Origin: Pseudoalteromonas sp. GCY
Lineage (GTDB): Bacteria > Pseudomonadota > Gammaproteobacteria > Enterobacterales > Alteromonadaceae
Assembly: GCF_016695175.1 (NCBI RefSeq)
Contig: NZ_CP068022.1
Coordinates: 1,226,001 to 1,290,000 of the forward strand
DNA length: 64,000 nucleotides
Direction of reading: 5' to 3'
Shown piece by piece: positions 35,842-45,956 of this stretch (position 1 is the first letter of the stretch; every line of letters starts with the position of its first letter). The position numbers and the translations under genes are program-made. Below the pieces are notes generated by a model. It had not been told where the DNA came from, made no database searches, and was given only the letters and a program-made list of their open reading frames with translations.

Positions 35842-38019
35842 CTAATTAGCCTGCTGCTTATAGGCTTGTCGATAGGCGTGAAGCAGCGGCTCGGTGTAAC
35901 CATTGGGTTGTACTCGGCCTTCAAATACCAAAGATAACGCCGCTTTATAGGCAAGGTTTTCAGTAAGCGGTTTATGGTCATTGAGCATTGGTTGGTAGAG
36001 GCTGTCACCTTCGTTTTGGCCATCTACCACAGCGGCCATGCGTCTAAAGGTTTTTTCTACTTGTTCTTCGCTACAAATGCCATGATATAACCAGTTAGCG
36101 ATATGCTGGCTTGAAATCCTAAGCGTTGCTCTGTCTTCCATTAATCCAACGTGATTGATATCAGGCACTTTTGAGCAGCCTACGCCTTGGTCTATCCAGC
36201 GCACCACGTAGCCCAAAATGCCTTGTGCGTTATTGTCTAATTCGGCTTGAATATCCTCCGCAGACAAATCGTTTTCTAACATCAACGGGGGCGTGAGTAA
36301 GTTATCGAGCGATGCTTGCTGACGTGTTTTTATCTCAAGTTGGCGTGCAAACACATCCACATAGTGATAGTGCATCGCGTGGAGCGTTGCTGCGGTAGGA
36401 GAGGGCACCCACGCAGTATTAGCACCAGACTCAGGATGGCCTTGCTTTTGCTCCATCATCAGCGCCATTTTATCTGGCATTGGCCACATTCCTTTGCCTA
36501 TTTGTGCCTTTTTCCTAAAACCAGTTTTAAGGCCAATATCCACGTTTTGATCTTCATAGGCCGCTATCCAAGACTGTCCTTTAATTGCCACTTTGGGCAA
36601 TACAGGGCCCGCCAGCATTGAGGTATGAATTTCATCGCCCGTTCTATCTAAAAAGCCCGTATTAATAAATACTACACGCTGCTTAGCGGCGGCAATACAC
36701 GCTTTTAAGTTTACCGAAGTGCGACGCTCTTCGTCCATAATGCCCATTTTAATGGTATTTTTGGGTAGCGAGAGCAGCGCTTCAACTCGGCTAAATAGGG
36801 TATCAGTGAAAGCGACTTCTTCAGGCCCGTGCATCTTCGGCTTCACGATATTGATACTCGCTGCCGTCGAGTTTTTAAACGGACTATTGCCTTGTAAATC
36901 ATGCAGCGCAGCCGTGCTTGTCATGATGGCATCTAAGATCCCTTCAAACTGCTCGTTTCCTTCTGCATCCAGTATCGCTGGCGTTGTCATTAGGTGGCCA
37001 ACATTGCGCACAAACATCATAGAGCGACCTTTTAGTGTCATACGCTGGCCTTGTGTATCTACGTAACTTCGGTCGGCATTTAGCGTCCGAGTCAGCGATT
37101 GCCCTGACTTTTCGAAGGTCTCACTCAAGCTCCCTTTCATCAAGCCTAACCAATTTTGATATACCAATACTTTGTCTTGTGCATCCACCGCCGCAACCGA
37201 GTCTTCACAATCCATGATTGTCGTAAGTGCAGCCTCAAGGACGACATCTTTGATCCCGGCTTTGTCTGCCTGTCCGATCGGATGGTGTGGATCAATTTGG
37301 ATCTCAATATGCAGATCATGGTGACGCAGCAATACTGCGCTTGGATTTTGCGCCTCCCCCTGATAACCCACCAGCTGCTCAGGCTTTTGCAGTGCAACTT
37401 GGGTGCTGTCGTTGAGTGTAATCACCAAATTGCCGTCTAGAATCGCGTAGTTCGTACTTTCTATGTGAGAACCTTCTGCCAGCGGTAGCGCTTTATCGAG
37501 AAACTGCCTAGCATAAGCCATGACTTTAAACCCACGATTAGGATTATAGGCTTGAGTACGCTCAGCGCCATCTTCTTCGCCAAGGACATCCGTTCCATAG
37601 AGCGCATCGTACAAGGAGCCCCAACGCGCATTAGCCGCATTGAGCGCAAACCTTGCGTTACTGACAGGCACCACTAACTGAGGACCGGCAGCGCTCGCTA
37701 TTTCAGGCTCCACATGCTCGGTTTCGATGGCAAAATCTTCAGGCTCAGGCTGCAAATAACCAATAGATTCAAGAAATGTCCGATATTCTGCAGATTGCCA
37801 ATCAGGATGAGAGAGGTGGTAATCGTCAATTTGCTGTTGCAGGGTATCGCGTTTGTCGAGTAACGCTTGGTTTTGCTTCCCAAGTTCCGAAAAAATATTC
37901 GCTACGCCTTGCCAAAATTGATTGACCGCGATCCCCGTACCGGGAAGTAGAGATTGCTCAACAAACTGCGCCAGTGGAGTCGCAATTTGGAAGCCTGAAT
38001 GAGTGACATACTTGCTCAT
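35842..38019 (-). CDS. glcB: Malate synthase G
   Basis: A 725-residue single-chain enzyme that joins glyoxylate and acetyl-CoA to malate, the second step of the glyoxylate shunt. The length is that of the G form. Typical text: [55 protein letters not shown] with the catalytic Arg/Glu/Asp set, and [20 protein letters not shown]. An AAGGA site supports ATG 38019, not the frame end at 38100. It is divergent from isocitrate lyase, so one control region can serve both. Confidence 0.95.
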   Translation of the reverse strand: MSKYVTHSGFQIATPLAQFVEQSLLPGTGIAVNQFWQGVANIFSELGKQNQALLDKRDTLQQQIDDYHLSHPDWQSAEYRTFLESIGYLQPEPEDFAIETEHVEPEIASAAGPQLVVPVSNARFALNAANARWGSLYDALYGTDVLGEEDGAERTQAYNPNRGFKVMAYARQFLDKALPLAEGSHIESTNYAILDGNLVITLNDSTQVALQKPEQLVGYQGEAQNPSAVLLRHHDLHIEIQIDPHHPIGQADKAGIKDVVLEAALTTIMDCEDSVAAVDAQDKVLVYQNWLGLMKGSLSETFEKSGQSLTRTLNADRSYVDTQGQRMTLKGRSMMFVRNVGHLMTTPAILDAEGNEQFEGILDAIMTSTAALHDLQGNSPFKNSTAASINIVKPKMHGPEEVAFTDTLFSRVEALLSLPKNTIKMGIMDEERRTSVNLKACIAAAKQRVVFINTGFLDRTGDEIHTSMLAGPVLPKVAIKGQSWIAAYEDQNVDIGLKTGFRKKAQIGKGMWPMPDKMALMMEQKQGHPESGANTAWVPSPTAATLHAMHYHYVDVFARQLEIKTRQQASLDNLLTPPLMLENDLSAEDIQAELDNNAQGILGYVVRWIDQGVGCSKVPDINHVGLMEDRATLRISSQHIANWLYHGICSEEQVEKTFRRMAAVVDGQNEGDSLYQPMLNDHKPLTENLAYKAALSLVFEGRVQPNGYTEPLLHAYRQAYKQQAN

Positions 38020-38266
38020 GGAGTGTCCTTGATTAACATTTTTTGAACGGGATAGGTCAAACATAAAACAATTTTTGGAAAAACGAACCCCTTTTCCCAT
38101 TCACAAAAAATATACTCGTAATAATAACTATAAATTTAAAAAATCTAATTTATCGGCCTAGTGTTTAATTAAGCCCGCAGCCAACCACTCTCACACCGGT
38201 CGGTTTCGTGTAACAAACAACCAGAATTTAATTTGATTTATAGTACCCGTTCAAAGGAAGCTAATT

Positions 38267-39871
38267 ATGTCTCAGTATCAAACTCAGTTAGATCATTTCT
38301 CTAGTCTATGCCAAAGCCAAGGAAAAACTTGGCAGTCTATCAGTCCTGAGTATGCCAGCCGTATGCACCTACAAAACCGCTTTAAAACCGGTTTAGACAT
38401 TGCAAAATACACGGCAAAAGTGATGCGTGAAGACATGGCAGCGTACGACGCAGATAGCAGCCAATACACGCAATCGCTTGGTTGTTGGCACGGTTTTACC
38501 GCGCAACAAATGATGATGGCAGTAAAGCGTCACAATAAAACCACAAAACGCTCTTACGTATACCTAAGTGGCTGGATGGTTGCTGCGCTGCGCTCAGAGT
38601 TTGGCCCACTACCTGACCAAAGTATGCATGAAAAAACAGCGGTTCCAGCTTTGATTGAAGAGATCTACACCTTCCTCAAGCAAGCCGATGCGCGAGAGTT
38701 AGATCATCTCTACAAAGATCTTGATGCAGCGAGAGCAAAAGGCCAAGATACAACAGAGATCCTTAGCAAAATCGATAACTTCGAAACCCATGTAGTGCCT
38801 ATCATTGCTGATATTGATGCCGGTTTTGGTAACGAAGAAGCAACCTACCTATTAGCTAAACAAATGATTGAAGCGGGTGCCTGTGCAATTCAAATCGAAA
38901 ACCAAGTATCGGACGCAAAACAGTGTGGCCACCAAGCAGGTAAAGTAACGGTTCCCCATGAGGACTTTTTAGCTAAGATTAACGCTGTACGATATGCTTT
39001 CCTTGAGCTTGGTGTTGAAGATGGCGTTATCGTCGCACGCACTGACTCATTGGGTGCAAGTTTGACGCAAAAAGTGCCAGTATCAAAAGCGCCGGGCGAC
39101 CTTGCGAGTCAATACACTAGCTATTTAGACACCACGCCAGTTACCTCGGCCGCTGACTTACAAGAAGGTGAGATGGCAATTAAATTGGGTGGCGAACTGC
39201 AAAAGCCAGTTCGCTTAGACAACGGTTTATACCAATTCAGAGCAGGCACAGAAAAAGATCGTGTGGTACTAGACTGTGTAACCAGTCTTCAATCAGGCGC
39301 AGATCTATTGTGGATTGAAACCGAAAAGCCAAATATCGAGCAAATCGCCGAGCTGGTTAACCGAGTTCGTGAACAAGTGCCTAACGCTAAGCTTGTGTAC
39401 AACAACTCGCCATCGTTCAACTGGACATTAAAATTCCGTGAACAGGTATACCAACAATGGCAGGAGCAAGGTAAAGACTTATCGGCATACCCAAATCCAA
39501 GTGCGGACGCAAAAGTGTTGATGGCGCCAGAGTTAGACGCAACCGAATTGGCAACCGAAGCCGATCTACTGGTGCAAAACTTCCAGCGTGACTCAGCAAG
39601 AGAAGCGGGAATTTTCCATCACCTTATTACACTGCCAACTTACCATACCGCAGCGCTCAGCACAGATATTCTGGCTGAAGGCTATTTTGGTGACGCGGGT
39701 ATGCTTGCCTATGTACGCGATGTGCAACGACAAGAAATCCGTCGCGAACAAGCATCAGTTAAACACCAAGACTTAGCGGGCTCTAATATCGGTGACACTC
39801 ACAAAGAGTATTTCTCTGGTGAGAACGCACTCAAAGCAGGTGGTGAAGCCAACACCATGAACCAGTTCTAA
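38267..39871 (+). CDS. aceA: Isocitrate lyase (long form)
   Basis: A 534-residue enzyme cleaving isocitrate to succinate and glyoxylate. The active-site Cys motif appears as AKQCGHQAGK near residue 218, with PIIADIDAGFGNEEATYLLA before it and VIVARTDSLGA after. Length and the KQCGHQ form match the Pseudomonas-type ICL (about 530 residues), not the 430-residue E. coli type. AAGGAAG precedes the ATG. The 247-bp divergent gap to glcB must hold both promoters. Confidence 0.95.
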   Translation: MSQYQTQLDHFSSLCQSQGKTWQSISPEYASRMHLQNRFKTGLDIAKYTAKVMREDMAAYDADSSQYTQSLGCWHGFTAQQMMMAVKRHNKTTKRSYVYLSGWMVAALRSEFGPLPDQSMHEKTAVPALIEEIYTFLKQADARELDHLYKDLDAARAKGQDTTEILSKIDNFETHVVPIIADIDAGFGNEEATYLLAKQMIEAGACAIQIENQVSDAKQCGHQAGKVTVPHEDFLAKINAVRYAFLELGVEDGVIVARTDSLGASLTQKVPVSKAPGDLASQYTSYLDTTPVTSAADLQEGEMAIKLGGELQKPVRLDNGLYQFRAGTEKDRVVLDCVTSLQSGADLLWIETEKPNIEQIAELVNRVREQVPNAKLVYNNSPSFNWTLKFREQVYQQWQEQGKDLSAYPNPSADAKVLMAPELDATELATEADLLVQNFQRDSAREAGIFHHLITLPTYHTAALSTDILAEGYFGDAGMLAYVRDVQRQEIRREQASVKHQDLAGSNIGDTHKEYFSGENALKAGGEANTMNQF

Positions 39872-39913
39872 ACACTCGATTTAGATAGTGACTTATATAG
39901 TTCCTTAATCAGC

Positions 39914-39931
39914 AAGGGCCGTCAGGCCCTT
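39914..39931 (+). terminator. Terminator of isocitrate lyase gene
   Basis: AAGGGCC (39914-39920) pairs with GGCCCTT (39925-39931), 4-nt loop, followed by TT. It separates aceA from the iteron array that starts 13 bp later. Confidence 0.85.
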
Positions 39932-39943
39932 TTATCTATTGTG

Positions 39944-40247
39944 GATCAGATTTTTACTAGCCACTGATAACTTAGATCATGTTTTTACCAACGTCAGTTA
40001 TTCAGATCATATTTTTACTAACCTGGGCCTATTTGAGATCAGGATTTTATCAACTCAACACCCAACGATCCCGATCTTTACAGTAAAGATCTAAGATCCA
40101 GACAAAAAAGAGCTCATTTGTGACTTTTTTCACTTTCACAAACCAAAATTTTACTAACTAAACCAGCGACAGGTCACATTTTTACTAACTTACTTAGTAA
40201 AATTTTGTTCTGAGTTTATTTTGACTAAAAATCAAAATATTACTAGC
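39944..40247. repeat. Second iteron array, 15 kb from the origin
   Basis: At least seven direct units like those in the origin: 39944 (GATCAGATTTTTACTAGC), 39975, 40005 (GATCATATTTTTACTAAC), 40037, 40067 (weak), 40141 and 40172, plus one inverted (40193-40210) and a weak one at 40230. The first five are 30-32 bp apart, and 40141/40172 are 31 apart. There are eight GATC sites in the first 155 bp and a 19-bp palindrome (40073-40091). I see no DnaA box TTATNCACA. It ends 112 bp before the kinase start. Role unknown; binding by the chromid initiator is the likely reading. Confidence 0.85.
40073..40091. promoter_or_regulatory. 19-bp palindrome made of two inverted half-iterons
   Basis: GATCTTTAC-A-GTAAAGATC is a perfect palindrome inside the array. 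Inverted half-iterons are a known operator form for initiator dimers in iteron plasmids. Here it is far from the initiator gene. Confidence 0.6.
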
Positions 40248-40359
40248 CTTAGATTTTTAAGCACTACAATCTGCTGTAAACCCCCTTTACACTTTCCATA
40301 TTTACCCCACTTTTCCATGTAAAACTATAAAACTGATTACAGTACATTGAAGTTGATAC

Positions 40360-42408
40360 ATGACCCCAATTAAGAACTTAATAAAAGCAGTAGCACTGCT
40401 TACAGCGATGCATTGCCAAGCCGGGAACACAGTTATCAAGGAAATAGAAGACCTCGAAAAGGCAGGAAAATACACCGAAGCCTTAGTTAAAATTGAAACG
40501 GCCAGTGTCAGTGACGAAGAGGAAACACGATATCAAGCGATTTATTTGCAGGCTATGATTTATCGAAAGCAAGACTTATACGAGAAATCGATTTCCACAC
40601 TGAGCTATATCGAAAAGCAGTTTTTCCTTACCGAAGCACGCAAATATCAGGTATACAGAGAGATAGGCATTAACTATCGTAATCTAAGCCAGCTTGAGCA
40701 GGCCGAATCTTTTTACCTAAAAGCGCTCTCTTCTGCCGAAGCGATGAAAAAGTCAAGTTTAGTGGCGCAAACCTATAATAATCTAGGTGTTGTTGCCGAC
40801 CACAGAAATTTGCTTGCGCAATCTATGCAATACCACTTAAAAGCCTATGAACTGCTAAAAGGAACTGATCAGTACGAAAAGCAAGGGGCTAACTTTTATA
40901 ATCTCGGTGATATTTCTGTGCGTATGGGGGATGAGGAAAATGCTGAGTATTTCTTTCAACAAGCTCTCGTTGCAGATAAAGCTTCAAAAGAATTACGCAA
41001 CGTCGCAGGCACAGCCCTTCGCTTGGGGGAGCTGAAGTTTAAAAATGGTAAAACGGACGAAGCATTAGCGCAAACAAAAGAGGCCATTGAATTTCTAAAA
41101 GAACTCAATGCTAGGGTTTCTCTAGCCAGAGCATATCGTACTTCCGCACTGCTCCATATAGCTAAGGCTGACTTAGACAGTGCCCTATCGGATGCACAAG
41201 CAGGCATTGAGTATGCCACTCAAACCAGTTCAACACTGCAACAATTTTACGCCTACCTGACGGAGTTAGAAGTAAGGCTTAAACGCGAAGAATTAAACAA
41301 AGCAAAAACACTACTCACTAAGCTGGACGCCCTAACTGAAATTGAAACGGCTGAGCTACTGCTCGAAAAATATCATCGCCTTAAAGCGATAACGCTCGCT
41401 GCACATCATGAATACGCCCAATCCTATCAATTTATGAAATCGACTTCAGAGCTGCAGACTCGACTTCATGATGCATTACTAGAAAAACAAGTAAGTACCT
41501 ATAAAGCCAGTATTGACGCGCTTATTCAATCTCAACAACTAGAGCAGGCCCGCTCTGCACAAGCCATAACCGAGGTCAACTTACAAAATGCAAAGCTATC
41601 CACACAAATGTGGGTAATCACAGCAATCTCGACCTTTTTAGCTGGATTATTTCTAGTCGGATTTTTTGTCGTCAAACATAGAAATGCGGCGCTAAAAGCA
41701 AAAATGTATCAATTGAATATTGAGCATAAAGATAAAATGCTGGCCGATATTTCCCACGAGTTACGCACGCCACTCAGTGTCTTAAAACTCCATATAGAAG
41801 CGATGGAACACAATCTTATTGATGACAGCACAATTGCATATGTCAAGATCAACAACAAGATAAATCAGCTAAATGAATTGATCTCGAACGTATATCAATT
41901 GTCTCAAGCAGATCATGAAGCACTTGTGATCCATCCTCAGCAGCATGGCGCGAAAACGGTTATCCAAAGCTATGTGTACGATATTGAAAGACTAGTAACA
42001 AGTAATCAGCTGCAATTTATCGCCGACATTCACGTCGATGATATGAGTATTTATATTGATAAACCAAAGCTGGATAGGGTTATCGATAATCTTGCTAAGA
42101 ATGCATGTTTGTATACAGATAAACCCGGCAAGGTAAGGTTTAAAGCAGTGGTCAATAAACAAGGGCTGTTTCTACAAGTAGATGATAGCTCACCAGGGGT
42201 ATCTGAGGCCGAGCAGAACAAACTGTTTGAACGTCTGTATCGTGTCGAAGCATCGAGAAGTCGTGCAACAGGAGGATCAGGTCTTGGTTTATCTATTTGT
42301 AAGAGCTTAATTGAAGCGATGAATGGAAAAATCACAGTGAAGTCAGGGAAGTATGGCGGTTTGTGTATTCAGATAAACTTACCTCATGCGGTAGATGTGC
42401 CAGCATAA
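40360..42408 (+). CDS. TPR-containing sensor histidine kinase
   Basis: A 682-residue protein. Signal segment (MTPIKNLIKAVALLTAMHCQ), then about nine TPR-like helical repeats (residues 25-390), a coiled stretch, one membrane helix in MWVITAISTFLAGLFLVGFF (near 418-438), HisKA with SHELRTPL (His466) and an HATPase domain (NLAKNACLYTD and GGSGLGLSICKSLI). The TPRs would lie in the periplasm, the kinase inside. No response regulator is adjacent; the nearest is at 47501. An iteron array sits directly upstream. Confidence 0.9.
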   Translation: MTPIKNLIKAVALLTAMHCQAGNTVIKEIEDLEKAGKYTEALVKIETASVSDEEETRYQAIYLQAMIYRKQDLYEKSISTLSYIEKQFFLTEARKYQVYREIGINYRNLSQLEQAESFYLKALSSAEAMKKSSLVAQTYNNLGVVADHRNLLAQSMQYHLKAYELLKGTDQYEKQGANFYNLGDISVRMGDEENAEYFFQQALVADKASKELRNVAGTALRLGELKFKNGKTDEALAQTKEAIEFLKELNARVSLARAYRTSALLHIAKADLDSALSDAQAGIEYATQTSSTLQQFYAYLTELEVRLKREELNKAKTLLTKLDALTEIETAELLLEKYHRLKAITLAAHHEYAQSYQFMKSTSELQTRLHDALLEKQVSTYKASIDALIQSQQLEQARSAQAITEVNLQNAKLSTQMWVITAISTFLAGLFLVGFFVVKHRNAALKAKMYQLNIEHKDKMLADISHELRTPLSVLKLHIEAMEHNLIDDSTIAYVKINNKINQLNELISNVYQLSQADHEALVIHPQQHGAKTVIQSYVYDIERLVTSNQLQFIADIHVDDMSIYIDKPKLDRVIDNLAKNACLYTDKPGKVRFKAVVNKQGLFLQVDDSSPGVSEAEQNKLFERLYRVEASRSRATGGSGLGLSICKSLIEAMNGKITVKSGKYGGLCIQINLPHAVDVPA

Positions 42409-42453
42409 AGTACCCGCATAAAATGCGAGTTGATATTAAGTGAGTAAAGTACA

Positions 42454-42479
42454 AAAGGCCAAGCAGATGCTTGGCCTTT
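42454..42479. terminator. Bidirectional terminator
   Basis: AAAGGCCAAGC (42454-42464) and GCTTGGCCTTT (42469-42479) with a 4-nt loop, between the convergent kinase and TonB-receptor genes. Confidence 0.88.
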
Positions 42480-42496
42480 CCTCTTTCTAAACTTGC

Positions 42497-45040
42497 TTAG
42501 AAACGGTAGCTGATATTGCCATACACAAAACGACCATCGGTGTTATATGCCGAGAACGCAGAGTAAGGGAAGATCTGGTTAAACGTTGTATAACCAATAT
42601 TACTAACAGTATCTTGTGGATATTGATCAAATAGATTGTTAGCGCCTACAGCAAACTTCCAGTTGTCACCTAGGTTATAAGCCACTTCTAAATCGGTGAT
42701 CCATTTAGCGTCTAATACTTCATCGCCTTCGACTGCGCTAGAAGAATCCACCGTTTCACCATAGCGTGTGGCACGTAATGTCGTCTGCCAATCACCAAAT
42801 TGCCAAATTGCAGCTAAGTTCCATTTGTCTTTTGGTGTCCCATCTTCAAATCGTGCAATTTCACGACGAGCAAAGTACTCATAGCTGTCGCCAAGGGCTT
42901 CAAGCTCAGCAGGGTTTGCTTTTACATGCGTCACTTCAGTGTCATTGATGTTTACCGCGGCACTTAAACGCAGGTTACCGTAGTCGGCGAGATCAAAACT
43001 GTACGTTGCTACGATATCCACACCTTGAGTACGCGAGTCGATAGCATTAGTGAAGTACCTTACACTTTGTGTATTAAGCTCACCCGCTTGCTGCAAAATA
43101 TTAATGACCTCAGGACCACCCAAGTTCTCAGAAAGTACGATGCGATCGTCGATGTCAATTCGATAGGCATCCACAGTAAATGAGAACGCGTCTAGTGTGT
43201 AGACAAAGCCCGCCGTCATATTGACCGACTCTTCCGGTTCAAGCTCTCGAGCACCCAGCGCTTTTGCAGCTGGCGTATCAACAGGGAAGTGACCAACTTC
43301 ACTCGGTACGCCATTTTCAAATACCGTAGCAATTGATTTATAGGACGTTTGAGCCAATGAAGGCGCTCTAAAACCTGTGCTTACTGCACCACGTAGTGAA
43401 AAGTTATCCGACACCACATAGCGCGATGCCAGTTTACTGGTGAAAGTGCTGCCAAAATCACTGTAATCTTCAAAACGACCCGCCAAGACAACGTTCCAGT
43501 CCTGCGTTAAGTAGGTATCAAACTCTGCGAATAAAGCGATGTTATGACGAGATTCATCGACAGCACTTGCTGGTGAGAAACCAGCGAGCACCTGCGCACC
43601 ACCAGCTGCAACAGGATTACCTTCTGCATCCAGCACGGTGAGGTAAGACGCTTCTTCACCGACTTCAATTTCATAGGTTTCGCGGCGATATTCTGCACCA
43701 ATCGTGAAAAATACGTCATCCGGTAAGCCCAAATCCAATGCCGTTTTAGCATCGGCATTCACAAGCCACTGTGAATAAACTAAAGCGCCGTTATTAAACT
43801 CAGTCGGGCTTGTTACCCCCATCGAAGTATTCAAACTATTTACGACACCCAAAGCGAAGTCATTCACACCATAGTTTGTACTGATATCGTAATCCCACTC
43901 ACCTTGAGTGCCTTTGACACCAACCGCAAAAGAGTAATCATCTACATCGCTGACGATTTGAGGCAAGAAACCATCTGGGTATACCGCAGTTAAGTTGCGA
44001 CTGTCATTTGCGCGGCGATAGAAACCACCGGAGTTACCTTCACGTGTCGAGTAGCTACCAAATGAATAAAGTTCGGTTTCCGCATCTAGGTTGTAACCCG
44101 CATTATAAAATAGTGCAAAGTCTTCCACTTCAGCTTTACCAAAACGGTGGTTGTAGCGATCGAATGAAAACTCTCTAGAGTCAAGTTGGCCATTTTCATC
44201 ACGAGCATACTGCTCTCTTGGATCAAAGCCTGAACGATTAGTCGGCTTTTTATCTCTATATTCGGCAGACAGATTAATAAAACCATCATTACCCAAAGCA
44301 AAACCGATGTTGGCACCAATTGTTGTAGTACCACCGTCGTTACGCTTACGGTCATCTCCTAATACAAAGTCTAAATCGCCTGCAGCATTTGCACGGGTTT
44401 GTAATAAGTCAGGCACACCAGCCATCTGCGTATCATGCTCACCATAGGTCACACTAATACTGCCGCCTTCTTCTGCATCTTTAAGCACGATATTGATAAC
44501 GCCAGCAATGGCATCTGAGCCGTATTGAGCAGCAGCGCCATCACGCAGTACTTCTATACGCTTAATCGCGGCAGCTGGAATGGTATTTAAATCAACCGCC
44601 GTTGAACCACGACCAACGGTACCATTTAAATTCAATAATGCACCAGCATGACGACGTTTACCATTTACTAGCACTAAGGTGTGATCCGGTGCTAAACCTC
44701 TAAGCACTGCCGGACGAGCGTGATCGGTACCATCCGCCAATGTTGAGTTTGGGAAGTTAAAACTAGGTACGAGCGTAGTTAGTACTTGGCTCAACTCCAG
44801 CTGACCGGTACTTTGCATATCATCTAAAGAAATGACATCTACCGGCACCGTGCTCTCGGCAACACTACGAAGACTTCTTCGCGTACCGGTGATTTCGATG
44901 ACTTCAACACTTTCTTTGGCTTCAGTGTTGTTACTTTCTGCTTGCACATGAATTGAAATAGTTGAAAGAAGCGCAGCACCGACAGCCAACGAGATTGGCT
45001 TGCGAACAGCGTTTTCTAGCTTGTTATTAATAAATTGCAT
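42497..45040 (-). CDS. TonB-dependent receptor (large)
   Basis: An 847-residue outer-membrane receptor. Signal peptide up to SIHVQA; TonB box near SVEVIEITGTRRSL; plug with LRGLAPDHTLVLVNGKRRHA and LRDGAAAQYGSDAIAGVINI; barrel ending in FVYGNISYRF. The Gly-Thr-Arg-Arg TonB-box region and the DGAAAQYGSDAIAG form are common in receptors of Alteromonadales for sugars, peptides or cofactors; the ligand is unknown. I start at 45040, where the signal begins. About 358 bp upstream are free of genes. Confidence 0.9.
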   Translation of the reverse strand: MQFINNKLENAVRKPISLAVGAALLSTISIHVQAESNNTEAKESVEVIEITGTRRSLRSVAESTVPVDVISLDDMQSTGQLELSQVLTTLVPSFNFPNSTLADGTDHARPAVLRGLAPDHTLVLVNGKRRHAGALLNLNGTVGRGSTAVDLNTIPAAAIKRIEVLRDGAAAQYGSDAIAGVINIVLKDAEEGGSISVTYGEHDTQMAGVPDLLQTRANAAGDLDFVLGDDRKRNDGGTTTIGANIGFALGNDGFINLSAEYRDKKPTNRSGFDPREQYARDENGQLDSREFSFDRYNHRFGKAEVEDFALFYNAGYNLDAETELYSFGSYSTREGNSGGFYRRANDSRNLTAVYPDGFLPQIVSDVDDYSFAVGVKGTQGEWDYDISTNYGVNDFALGVVNSLNTSMGVTSPTEFNNGALVYSQWLVNADAKTALDLGLPDDVFFTIGAEYRRETYEIEVGEEASYLTVLDAEGNPVAAGGAQVLAGFSPASAVDESRHNIALFAEFDTYLTQDWNVVLAGRFEDYSDFGSTFTSKLASRYVVSDNFSLRGAVSTGFRAPSLAQTSYKSIATVFENGVPSEVGHFPVDTPAAKALGARELEPEESVNMTAGFVYTLDAFSFTVDAYRIDIDDRIVLSENLGGPEVINILQQAGELNTQSVRYFTNAIDSRTQGVDIVATYSFDLADYGNLRLSAAVNINDTEVTHVKANPAELEALGDSYEYFARREIARFEDGTPKDKWNLAAIWQFGDWQTTLRATRYGETVDSSSAVEGDEVLDAKWITDLEVAYNLGDNWKFAVGANNLFDQYPQDTVSNIGYTTFNQIFPYSAFSAYNTDGRFVYGNISYRF

Positions 45041-45398
45041 AGTTTGTCCCGTGAATATGTTGAACGCAGAGTCTGTAAAAGACCGACTATTACTTAATTT
45101 AGTCAATATGAAGATAAATCAAGACTGAATAAGGTATCCAAGTAAATAACACAAAATGCGGTACGATGCCCATTCGACTTACGACCAAAATGTTGGTACT
45201 TACTTATTCAATACCAGCCTAAAATTAAGTCACTATCATAAGAAAAGACGCGGATTTTAGAATTATTCTTTCATCGATAATAAAGAATTTTTTGATCTAC
45301 CTTATACCTCATAAGGGCACTGGTCTAATGTTTACTCACTCCATCTTTACTCCACATTGAAGCGCTTAAATACCAGCATGCAGAAACGGAGAGTACCA

Positions 45399-45884
45399 AT
45401 GACACAACGGACGCTAAAACATGCTGAATGGTTGAAAATTGTTGAATCTAGATCGAACCAGCAGCAACTTCAAATAAAGCCAAAAAATAAGCTATCATCT
45501 GCTGTGATTTGGACTTTTGTACTAGCCACTATTATTTCACTGGTAAGTGCATGGACATTTGTTACCGAAACGCCTGAGGCACCCACTCAGCAGCTTAGTA
45601 AAGAATCCCAAATGCGTATCAACCGCTACTTTACCAAACAGTATATGGTTGGCAGCTGGCAGTTCTCACATTTAAAAACCAGTAAAGATGACATCAATGT
45701 GTTTATCCGTATCCCGACTAAACTTGCATTAACGGGACAGGCACTTAAGGGTTATATCGAGCAGTCACTATGCCCACCGGCCAGTAGCAACGTTTGGCGT
45801 GATGTCAGCCAGTTTGCGCTTTATATGCATTTGTACTCAGATACGCCACGCCACAGTGACTATGCCAAGTGCAAGGCTCCTTAA
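45399..45884 (+). CDS. Hypothetical single-pass membrane protein
   Basis: A 161-residue protein: charged N-terminus, one membrane helix (SSAVIWTFVLATIISLVSAW, near 35-55) and a periplasmic domain with two Cys (SLCPPASS and KCKAP) that could form a disulfide. No family recognised. GGAG supports ATG 45399; earlier ATGs at 45357 and 45378 lack a good site. A clear terminator follows. Confidence 0.7.
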   Translation: MTQRTLKHAEWLKIVESRSNQQQLQIKPKNKLSSAVIWTFVLATIISLVSAWTFVTETPEAPTQQLSKESQMRINRYFTKQYMVGSWQFSHLKTSKDDINVFIRIPTKLALTGQALKGYIEQSLCPPASSNVWRDVSQFALYMHLYSDTPRHSDYAKCKAP

Positions 45885-45917
45885 TCATTTCAGGTTAAAT
45901 TCTTTTATCTTTCGTTC

Positions 45918-45936
45918 AAAGGCCCGATGGGCCTTT
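45918..45936 (+). terminator. Rho-independent terminator
   Basis: AAAGGCCC (45918-45925), loop GAT, GGGCCTTT (45929-45936), then further T. Serves the hypothetical gene and perhaps rmuC from the other side. Confidence 0.88.
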
Positions 45937-45956
45937 TTTGTTTTTTAATTCAAGAG

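Noticed and set aside
38020..38266. A named regulator site between glcB and aceA
   Set aside because: Some partial repeats are present but none matches a known site clearly enough.
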